From Liolophura sinensis (Eukaryota; Mollusca; Polyplacophora; Chitonida; Chitonidae), in NCBI RefSeq assembly GCF_032854445.1, contig NW_027018182.1, positions 1-63,266 on the forward strand: a stretch of DNA of 63,266 nucleotides, written 5' to 3'. The notes under the pieces are model-generated. The model was not told the DNA's origin, searched no databases, and worked only from the letters and a program-made list of their open reading frames with translations. The translations under genes and the position numbers were made by a program. Of the stretch, positions 48,720 through 60,479 are shown piece after piece (within the stretch, counting starts at the first letter, position 1; the number at the start of each line of letters is the position of its first letter).

Positions 48720-51700
48720 TAAGTTATGTGCCCTTCGGTAGCCCAGAAGACCTGAAATCTTTGGGCTAAGCCCATTTAACTCACCCAGCAATTGCCTTAC
48801 TTCTAAGTGCAAGACAATCTCAATGTCTTTATCTACGTGTAGAAAAACCACACCATTTGTACGTGAAAAACACAAGGTACTTGATACAGTCTGCTGTAAA
48901 AAGTACAACTGAACACTGACCCACATTTATAAGGTGCCAAAAGATGCGGAATTGAGCCAGGCATCGGCAGCTGTTGAAAAATTGCAAATTTCCCTGGTTT
49001 CCATGGAGTAAGGGCCGTTGCTGGGCACGCGATTATGACATCAATGATCATTGAATTGTCACTACAGCCAAGAGTATTGGTCGGAGAGCAACGCGGTTTG
49101 CACCATTTGATTTGTCGTCACAAAATACGTCGGATTAGCCTCTTACCAGCAGCACGGGAACAGTTTTTCCACTTTTGCATTTTTACCTGGTGTTTTTGTT
49201 AATTGAAATCGGCTACACTATACTCTGTACAACCGCGACTGGTCATTACTATATTCAACTTTTGACTATAAGTTATGTGCCCTTCGGTAGCCCAGAAGAC
49301 CTGAAATCTTTGGGCCAAGCCCATTTAACTCACCCAGGAATTGTCTTACATCTAAGTCCAAGACAATCTCAATGTCTTTATCTACGTGTAGAAAAACCAC
49401 ACCATTTGTACATAAAAAACACAAGGTACTTGATACAGTCTGCTGTAAAAAGTACAACTAAACACTGACCCACATTTATAAGGTGCCAAAAGATGCGGAA
49501 TTGGGCCAGGCATCGGCAGCTGTTAAAAAATTGCAAATATCCCTGGTTTCCATGGAGTAAGAGCCGTTGCTGGGCACGTGATTATGACATCAATGATCAT
49601 TGAATTGTCGCTACAGGCAAAAGTATTGGTCGGAGAGCAACGCGGTTTGCACCATTCGATTTCTCGTCACAAAATACGTTGGATTAGCCTCTTACTAGTA
49701 GCACTGGAACAGTTTTTCCACTTTTGCATTTTTGCCTGGTCTTTTTGTTAATTGAAATCGGCTACACTGTACTCTGTACAATCGCGACTGGTCATTACTA
49801 TATTCAACTTTTGACTATAAGTTATGTGCCCTTCGGTAGCCCAGAAGACCTGAAATCTTTGGGCTAAGCCCATTTAACTCACCCAGCAATTGTCTTACTT
49901 CTAAGTCCAAGACAATCTCAATGTCTTTATCTACGTGTAGAAAAACCACACCATTTGTACATAAAAAACACAAGGTACTTGATACAGTCTGCTGTAAAAA
50001 GTACAACTAAACACTGACCCACTTCAGTAAGGTGCCAAAAGATGCGGAATTGGGCCAGGAATCGGCAGCTGTTGAAAAATTGCAAATTTCCCTGGTTTCC
50101 ATGGAGTAAGAGCCGTTGCTGGGCACGTGATTATGACATAAATGATCATTCAATTGTCACAACAGCCAAAAGTATTGATCGGAGAGCAACGCGGTTTGCA
50201 CCATTCGATTTGTCGTCACAAAATACGTCGGATTAGCCTCTTACCAGCAGCACTGGAACAATTTTTTCCAATTTTGCATTTTTGTCTGGTCTTTTTGTTA
50301 ATTGAATCGGCTACACTGTACTCTGTACAATCGCGACTGGTCATTACTGTATTCAACTTTTGACTATAAGTTATGTGCCCTTCGGTAGCCCAGAGGACCT
50401 GAAATCTTTGGGCCAAGCCTATTTATCTCACCCAGCAATTGTCTTACTTCTAAGTCCAAGACAATCTCAAGGTCTTTATCTACGTGTAGAAAAACCAGAC
50501 CATTTGTACATAAAAAACACAAGGTACTTGATACAGTCTGCTGTAAAAAGTAAACTGAACACTGACCCACATTTTATAAGGTGCCAAAAGATGCGGAATT
50601 GGGCCAGGCATCGGCAGCTGTTAAAAAATTGCAAGTATCCCTGGTTTCCATGGAGTAAGAGCCGTTGCTGGGCACGTGATTATGACATCAATGATCATTC
50701 AATTGTCACAACAGCCAAAAGTATTGATCGGAGAGAAACGCGGTTTGCACCATTCGATTTGTCGTCACAAAATACGTCGGATTAGTCTCTTACCAGCAGC
50801 ACTAGAACAATTTTTCCAATTTTGCATTTTTGCCTGGTCTTTTTGTTAATTGAAATCGGCTACACTGTACTATGTACCATCGGGACGGGTCATTACTATA
50901 TTCAACTTTTGACTATAAGTTATGTCCCTTCGGTAGCCCAGAAGACGTCAAATCTTTGGCTAAGCCCATTTAACTCACCCAGCAATTGCCTTACTTCTAA
51001 ATCGAAGACAATCTCAATGTCTTTATCTACGTGTAGAAAAACCACACCATTTGTACATGAAAAACACAAGGTACTTGATACAATCTCCTGTAAAATGTAC
51101 AACTGAACACTGACCCACATCAGTAAGGTGCCAAAAGATGCGGAATTGAGCCAGGCATCGGCAGCTGTTGAAAAATTGCAAATTTCCCTGGTTTCCATGG
51201 AGTAAGAGCCGTTGCTGGGCACGTGATTATGACATAAATGATCAATTGAATTGTCGCTACAGCAAAAAGTATTGGTCGGAAGAGCAACGCGGTTTCTACC
51301 ATTCGATTTCTCGTCACAAAATACGTCGGATTAGCCTCTTACCAGCAGGACTGGAACAGTTTTTCCACTTTTGCATTTTTGCCTGGCCTTTTTGTTAATT
51401 GAAACCGGCTACACTGTACTCTGTACAATCGCGACTGGTCATTACTATATTCAACTTTTGACTATAAGTTAGTGCCCTTCGGTAGCCCAGAAGACCTGAA
51501 ATCTTTGGGCCAAGCCCATTTATCTCACCCAGCAATTGTCTTACTTCTAAGTCCAAGACACTCTCAATGTCTTTATCTACGTGTAGAAAAACCACACCAT
51601 TTGTACATAAAAAACACAAGGTACTTGATACAGTCTGCTGTAAAAAGTACAACTAAACACCGACCCACATTTATAAGGTGCCAAAAGATGCGGAAATGGG

Positions 51701-53589
51701 CCAGGCATCGGCAGCTGTTGAAAAATTGCTAATATCCCTGGTTTCCATGGAGTAAGAGCCGTTGCTGGGCACGTGATTATGACATAAATGATCATTCAAT
51801 TGTCACTACAGCCAAAAGTATTGGTCGGAGAGCAACGCGGTTTGCACCATTCGATTTGTCGTCACAAAATACGTCGGATTAGCCTCTTACCAGCAGCACT
51901 GGAACAAATTTTTCGCAATTTTGCATTTTTGCCTGGTCTTTTTGTTAATTGAAATCGGCTAAACTGTACTATGTACCATCGGGACTGGTCATTACTATAT
52001 TCAACTTTTGACTATAAGTTATGTGCCCTTCCGTAGCCCAGAAGACGTCTAATCTTTGGGCTAAGCCCATTTAACTCACCCAGCAATTGCCTTACTTCTA
52101 AGTCGAAGACAATCTCAATGTCGTTATCTACGTGTAGAAAAACCACACCATTTGTACATAAAAAACACAAGGTACTTGATACAATCTCCTGTAAAAAGTA
52201 CAACTGAACACTGACCCACTTCAGCAAGGTGCCAAAAGATGCGGAATTGAGCCAGGCATCGGCAGCTGTTGAAAAATTGCAAATTTCCCTGGTTTCCATG
52301 GAGTAAGAGCCGTTGCTGGGCACGTGATTATGACATAATGATCATTCAATTGTCACTACAGCCAAAAGTATTGGTCGGAGAGCAACGCGGTTTGCACCAT
52401 TCGATTTCTCGTCACAAAATACGTCGGATTAGCCTCTTACCAGCAGCATTGGAACAGTTTTTCCACTTTTGCATTTTTACCTGGTCTTTTTGTTAATTGA
52501 AATCGGCTACACTGTACTCTGTACAATCGCGACTGGTCATTACTATATTCAACTTTTGACTATATGTTATGTGCCCTTCGGTAGCCCAGAAAACCTGAAA
52601 TCTTTGGGCCAAGCCCATTTAACTCACCCAGCAATTGTCTTACTTCTAAGTCCAAGACAATCTCAATGTCTTTATCTACGTGTAGAAAAACCAGACCATT
52701 TGTACATAAAAAACACAAGGTACTTGATACAGTCTGCTGTAAAAAGTACAACTAAACACTGACCCACATTTATAAGGTGCCAAAAGATGCGGAATTGGGC
52801 CAGGCATCGGCAGCTGTTGAAAAATTGCAAATATCCCTGGTTTTCATGGAGTAAGAGCCGTTGCTGGGCACGTGATTATGACATAAATGATTATTCAATT
52901 GTCACTACAGCCAAAAGTTTTGGTCAAAGAGGAACGCAGTTTGCACCATTCGATTTCTCGTCACAAAATACGTCGGATTAGCCTCTTACCAGCAGCACTG
53001 GAACAGTTTTTCCACTTTTGCATTTCTACCTGGTCTTTTTGTTAATTGAAATCGACTACACTGTACCCTGTACAATCGCGACTGGTCATTACTATATTCA
53101 ACTTTTGACTATAAGTTATGTGCCCTTCGGTAGCCCAGAAGACGTCAAATCTTTGGGCTAAGCCCATTTAACTCACCCAGCAATTGTCTTAATTCTAAGT
53201 CCAAGACAATCTCAATGTCTTTATCTACGTGTAGAAAAACCACACCATTTGTACGTGAAAAACACAAGGTACTTGATACAGTCTGCTGTAAAAAGTACAA
53301 CTGAACACTGACCCACTTCAGTAAGGTGCCAAAAGATGCGGAATTGAGCCAGGCATCGGCAGCTGTTGAAAAATTGCAAATTTCCCTGGTTTCCATGGAG
53401 TAAGAGCCGTTGCTGTGCACGTGATTATGACATAAATGATCATTCAATTGTCAGTAGAGCCAAAAGTATTGGTCGGAGAGCAACGCGGTTTGCACCATTC
53501 GATTTCTCGTCACAAAATACGTCGGATTAGCCTCTTACCAGCAGCACTGGAACAACTTTTCCAATTTTACATTTTTGCCTGGTATTTTT

Positions 53590-56500
53590 GTTAATTGAAA
53601 CCGGCTACACTGTACTATGTACCATCGCAACTGGTCATTACTATATTCAACTTTTGACTATATGTTATGTGCCCTTCGGTAGCCCAGAAGACGTCAAATC
53701 TTTGGGCTAAGCCCATTTAACTCACCCAGCAATTGCCTTACTTCTAAGTCCAAGACAATCTCAATGTCTTTATCTACGTGTAGAAAAACCACACCATTTG
53801 TACATGAAAAACATGAGGTACTTGATACAGTCTGCTGTAAAAAGTACAACTGAACACTGACCCACATTTATAAGGTGCCAAAAGATGCGGAATTGAGCCA
53901 GGCATCGGCAGCTGTTGAAAAATTGCAAATTTCCCTGGTTTCCATGGAGTAAGAGCCGTTGCTGTGCACGTGATTATGACATAAATGATCATTCAATTGT
54001 CACTACAGGCAAAAGTATTGGTCGGAAAGCAACGCGGATTGCACCATTCGATTTTTCGTCACAAAATACGTCGGATTAGCCTCTTACTAGTAGCACTGGA
54101 ACAGTTTTTCCACTTTTGCATTTTTGCCTGGTCTTTTTGTTAATTGAAACCGGCTACACTGTACTCTGTACAATCGCGACTGGTCATTACTAAATTCAAC
54201 TTTTGACTATCAGTTATGTGCCCTTCGGTAGCCCAGAAGACCTGAAATCTTTGGGCCAAGCCCATTTAACTCACCCAGCAATTGTCTTACTTCTAAGTGC
54301 AAGACAATCTCAATGTCTTTACCTACGTGTAGAAAAACCACACCATTTGTACGTGAAAAACACAAGGTACTTGATACAGTCTGCTGTAAAAAGTACAACT
54401 GAACACTGACCCACTTCAGTAAGGTGCCAAAAGATGCGGAATTGAGCCAGGCATCGGCAGCTGTTACAAAATTGCAAATATCCCTGGTTTCCATGGAGTA
54501 AGAGCCGTTGATGGGCACGTGATTATGACATCAATGATCATTGAATTGTCGCTACAGCCAAAAGTATTGGTCGGAGAGCAACGCGGTTTGCACCATTCGA
54601 TTTCTCGTCACAAAATACGTCGGATTATCCACTTACCAGCAGCTCTGGAACAGTTTTTCCACTTTTGCATTTTTGCCTGGTCTTTTTGTTAATTGAAATC
54701 GGCTACACTGTACTCTGTACAATCGCGACTGGTCATTACTATATTCAACTTTTGACTATAAGTTATGTGCCCTTCGGTAGCCCAGAAGACCTGAAATCTT
54801 TGGGCCAAGCCCATTTAACTCACCCAGGAATTGTCTTACTTCTAAGTCCAAGACAATCTCAATGTCTTTATCTACGTGTAGAAAAACCACACCATTTGTA
54901 CATAAAAAACACAAGGTACTTGATACAGTCTGCTGTAAAAAGTACAACTAAACACTGACCCACATTTATAAGGTGCCAAAAGATGCGGAATTGGGCCAGG
55001 CATCGGCAGCTGTTAAAAAATTGCAAATATCCCTGGTTTCCATGGAGTAAGAGCCGTTGCTGGGCACGTGATTATGACATCAATGATCATTGAATTGTCG
55101 CTACAGGCAAAAGTATTGGTCGGAGAGCAACGCGGTTTGCACCATTCGATTTCTCGTCACAAAATACGTTTGGATTAGCCTCTTACTAGTAGCACTGGAA
55201 CAGTTTTTCCACTTTTGCATTTTTGCCTGGTCTTTTTGTTAATTGAAATCGGCTACACTGTACTCTGTACAATCGTGACTGGTCATTACTATATTCAACT
55301 TTTGACTATAAGTTATGTGCCCTTCGGTAGCCCAGAAGACCTGAAATCTTTGAGCCAAGCCTATTTAACTCACCCAGCAATTGTCTTACTTCTAAGTCCA
55401 AGACAATCTCAATGTCTTTATCTACGTGTAGAAAAACCACACCATTTGTACATAAAAAACACAAGGTACTTGATACAGTCTGCTGTAAAAAGTACAACTA
55501 AACACTGACCCAGTTCAGTAAGGTGCCAAAAGATGCGGAATTGGGCCAGGAATCGGCAGCTGTTGAAAAATTGCAAATTTCCCTGGTTTCCATGGAGTAA
55601 GAGCCGTTGCTGGGCACGTGATTATGACATAAATGATCATTCAATTGTCACAACAGCCAAAAGTATTGATCGGAGAGCAACGCGGTTTGCACCATTCGAT
55701 TTGTCGTCACAAAATACGTCGGATTAGCCTCTTACCAGCAGCACTGGAACAATTTTTCCAATTTTGCATTTTTGCCTGGTCTTTTTGTTAATTGAAATCG
55801 GCTACACTGTACTATGTACCATCGGGAATGGTCAGTACTATATTCAACTTTTGACTATAAGTTATGTGCCCTTCCGTAGCCCAGAAGACGTCAAATCTTT
55901 GGGCTAAGCCCATTTAACTCATCCATCAATTGCCTTACTTCTAAGTCCAAGACAATCTCAATGTCTTTATCTACGTGTAGAAAAACCACACCATTTGTAC
56001 ATAAAAAACACAAGGTACTTGATACAGTCTGCTGTAAAAAGTACAACTAAACACTGACCCAGTTCAGTAAGGTGCCAAAAGATGCGGAATTGGGCCAGGA
56101 ATCGGCAGCTGTTGAAAAATTGCAAATTTCCCTGGTTTCCATGGAGTAAGAGCCGTTGCTGGGCACGTGATTATGACATAAATGATCATTCAATTGTCAC
56201 AACAGCCAAAAGTATTGATCGGAGAGCAACGCGGTTTGCACCATTCGATTTGTCGTCACAAAATACGTCGGATTAGCCTCTTACCAGCAGCACTGGAACA
56301 ATTTTTCCAATTTTGCATTTTTGCCTGGTCTTTTTGTTAATTGAAATCGGCTACACTGTACTATGTACCATCGGGAATGGTCAGTACTATATTCAACTTT
56401 TGACTATAAGTTATGTGCCCTTCCGTAGCCCAGAAGACGTCAAATCTTTGGGCTAAGCCCATTTAACTCATCCATCAATTGCCTTACTTCTAAGTGCAAG

Positions 56501-58803
56501 ACAATCTCAATGTCTTTATCTACGTGTAGAAAAACCAGACCATTTGTACATGAAAAACACAACGTACTTGATACAGTCTGCTGTAAAAAGTACAACTGAA
56601 CACTGACCCACTTCAGTAAGGTGCCAAAAGATGCGGAATTGAGCCAGGCATCGGCAGCTGTTACAAAATTGCAAATATCCCTGGTTTCCATGGAGTAAGA
56701 GCCGTTGCTGGGCACGTGATTATGACATCAATGATCATTCAATTGTCACTACAGCCAAAAGTATTGGTCGCAGAGCAACGCGGTTTGCACCATTCGATTT
56801 GTCATCATAAAATACGTCGGATTAGCCTCTTACCAGCAGCACGGGAACAGTTTTTCCACTTTTGCATTTTTACCTGGTGTTTTTGTTAATTGAAATCGGC
56901 TACACTGTACTCTGTACAATCGCGACTGGTTATTACTATATTCAACTTTTGACTATAAGTTATGTGCCCTTCGGTAGCCCAGAAGACATCAAATCTTTCG
57001 GCTAAGCCTATTTAACTCACCCAGCAATTGCCTTACTTCTAAGTCCAAGACAATCTCAATGTCTTTATTTACGTGTAGAAAACCCACACCATTTGTACTT
57101 AAAAAACACAAGGTACTTGATACAGTCTGCTGTAAAAAGTACAACTGACCACAGACCCACATGAATAAGGTGCCAAAAGATGCGGAATTGAGCCAGGTAT
57201 CGGCAGCTGTTGAAAAATTGCAAATTTCCCTGGTTTCCATGGAGTAAGAGCCGTTGCTGTGCACGTGATTATGACATAAATGATCATTCAATTGTCAGTA
57301 TAGCCAAAAGTATTGGTCGGAGAGGAACGCGGTTTGCACCATTCGATTTCTCGTCACAAAATACGTCGGATTAGCCTCTTACCAGCAGCACTGGAACAAT
57401 TTTTCCAATTTTGCATTTTTGCCTGGTATTTTTGTTAATTGAAACCGGCTACACTGTACTATGTACCATCGCAACTGGTCATTACTATATTCAACTTTTG
57501 ACTATATGTTATGTGCCCTTCGGTAGCCCAGAAGACGTCAAATCTTTGGGCTAAGCCCATTTAACTCACCCAGCAATTGCCTTACTTCTAAGTCCAAGAC
57601 AATCTCAATGTCTTTATCTACGTGTAGAAAAACCACACCATTTGTACATGAAAAACATGAGGTACTTGATACAGTCTGCTGTAAAAAGTACAACTGAACA
57701 CTGACCCACATTTATAAGTGCCAAAAGATGCGGAATTGAGCCAGGCATCGGCAGCTGTTGAAAAATTGCAAATTTCCCTGGTTTCCATGGAGTAAGAGCC
57801 GTTGCTGGGCACGTGATTATGACATAAATGATCATTCAATTGTCACTACAGGCAAAAGTATTGGTCGGAAAGCAACGCGGATTGCACCATTCGATTTTTC
57901 GTCACAAAATACGTCGGATTAGCCTCTTACTAGTAGCACTGGAACAGTTTTTCCACTTTTGCATTTTTGCCTGGTCTTTTTGTTAATTGAAACCGGCTAC
58001 ACTGTACTCTGTACAATCGCGACTGGTCATTACTAAATTCAACTTTTGACTATCAGTTATGTGCCCTTCGGTAGCCCAGAAGACCTGAAATCTTTGGGCC
58101 AAGCCCATTTAACTCACCCAGCAATTGTCTTACTTCTAAGTGCAAGACAATCTCAATGTCTTTACCTACGTGTAGAAAAACCACACCATTTGTACGTGAA
58201 AAACACAAGGTACTTGATACAGTCTGCTGTAAAAAGTACAACTGAACACTGACCCACTTCAGTAAGGTGCCAAAAGATGCGGAATTGAGCCAGGCATCGG
58301 CAGCTGTTACAAAATTGCAAATATCCCTGGTTTCCATGGAGTAAGAGCCGTTGATGGGCACGTGATTATGACATCAATGATCATTGAATTGTCGCTACAG
58401 CCAAAAGTATTGGTCGGAGAGCAACGCGGTTTGCACCATTCGATTTCTCGTCACAAAATACGTCGGATTATCCACTTACCAGCAGCTCTGGAACAGTTTT
58501 TCCACTTTTGCATTTTTGCCTGGTCTTTTTGTTAATTGAAATCGGCTACACTGTACTCTGTACAATCGCGACTGGTCATTACTATATTCAACTTTTGACT
58601 ATAAGTTATGTGCCCTTCGGTAGCCCAGAAGACCTGAAATCTTTGGGCCAAGCCCATTTAACTCACCCAGGAATTGTCTTACTTCTAAGTCCAAGACAAT
58701 CTCAATGTCTTTATCTACGTGTAGAAAAACCACACCATTTGTACATAAAAAACACAAGGTACTTGATACAGTCTGCTGTAAAAAGTACAACTAAACACTG
58801 ACC
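53590..58803. repeat. Seven-monomer higher-order repeat
   Basis: 53590-~54960 matches 57433-~58803 at an offset of 3843 bp, exactly 7 x 549. Shared private variants include TTTACCTACG (in place of TTTATCTACG), GTTGATGGGCAC and GGATTATCCACTT. The same 3843-bp spacing separates the CATCCATC monomers at 39998/43841 and 56470/60313, so seven monomers is a recurrent unit in this part of the array. Confidence 0.82.
55440..56499. repeat. Adjacent near-identical monomer pair
   Basis: Two neighbouring monomers share CCCAGTTCAG, GATCGGAGAG, GGGAATGGTCAGTAC and CATCCATC and look identical over most of their length. In the related block at 61.5-62.0 kb the corresponding monomer is single (offsets 6038 before and 5491 after), so this is a one-monomer expansion or the other a contraction. 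Confidence 0.8.
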
Positions 58804-60479
58804 CACTTCAGTAAGGTGCCAAAAGATGCGGAATTGGGCCAGGCATCGGCAGCTGTTAAAAAATTGCAAATATCCCTGGTTTCCATGGAGTAAGAGCCGT
58901 TGCTGGGCACGTGATTATGACATAAATGATCATTCAATTGTCACTACAGCCAAAAGTATTGGTCGGAGAGCAACGCGGTTTGCACCATTTGATTTGTCGT
59001 CACAAAATACGTCGGATTAGCCTCTTACCAGCAGCACGGGAACAGTTTTTCCACTTTTGCATTTTTACCTGGTGTTTTTGTTAATTGAAATCGGCTACAC
59101 TATACTCTGTACAATCGCGACTGGTCATTACTATATTCAACTTTTGACTATAAGTTATGTGCCCTTCGGTAGCCCAGAAGACCTGAAATCTTTGGGCCAA
59201 GCCCATTTAACTCACCCAGGAATTGTCTTACTTCTAAGTCCAAGACAATCTCAATGTCTTTATCTACGTGTAGAAAAACCACACCATTTGTACATAAAAA
59301 ACACAAGGTACTTGATACAGTCTGCTGTAAAAAGTACAACTAAACACTGACCCACATTTATAAGGTGCCAAAAGATGCGGAATTGGGCCAGGCATCGGCA
59401 GCTGTTAAAAAATTGCAAATATCCCTGGTTTCCATGGAGTAAGAGCCGTTGCTGGGCACGTGATTATGACATCAATGATCATTGAATTGTCGCTACAGGC
59501 AAAAGTATTGGTCGGAGAGCAACGCGGTTTGCACCATTCGATTTCTCGTCACAAAATACGTTGGATTAGCCTCTTACTAGTAGCACTGGAACAGTTTTTC
59601 CACTTTTGCATTTTTGCCTGGTCTTTTTGTTAATTGAAACCGGCTACACTGTACTCTGTACAATCGCGACTGGTCATTACTATATTCAACTTTTGACTAT
59701 AAGTTATGTGCCCTTCGGTAGCCCAGAAGACCTGAAATCTTTGAGCCAAGCCTATTTAACTCACCCAGCAATTGTCTTACTTCTAAGTCCAAGACAATCT
59801 CAATGTCTTTATCTACGTGTAGAAAAACCACACCATTTGTACATAAAAAACACAAGGTACTTGATACAGTCTGCTGTAAAAAGTACAACTAAACACTGAC
59901 CCACTTCAGTAAGGTGCCAAAAGATGCGGAATTGGCCAGGAATCGGCAGCTGTTGAAAAATTGCAAATTTCCCTGGTTTCCATGGAGTTAAGAGCTGTTG
60001 CTGGGCACGTGATTATGACATAAATGATCATTGAATTGTCACAACAGGCCAAAAGTATTGGTCGGAGAGCAACGCGGTTTGCACCATTCGATTTGTCGTC
60101 ACAAAATACGTCGGATTAGCCTCTTACCAGCAGCACTGGAACAATTTTTCCAATTTTGCATTTTTGCCTGGTCTTTTGTGTAATTGAAATCGGCTACACT
60201 GTACTATGTACCATCGGGACTGGTCAGTACTATATTCAACTTTTGACTATAAGTTATGTGCCCTTCCGTAGCCCAGAAGACGTCAAATCTTTGGGCTAAG
60301 CCCATTTAACTCATCCATCAATTGCCTTACTTCTAAGTCCAAGACAATCTCAATGTCTTTATCTACGTGTAGAAAAACCACACCATTTGTACATGAAAAA
60401 CACAAGGTACTTGATACAGTCTGCTGTAAAAAGTACAACTAAACACTGACCCACTTCAGTAAGGTGCCAAAAGATGCGG

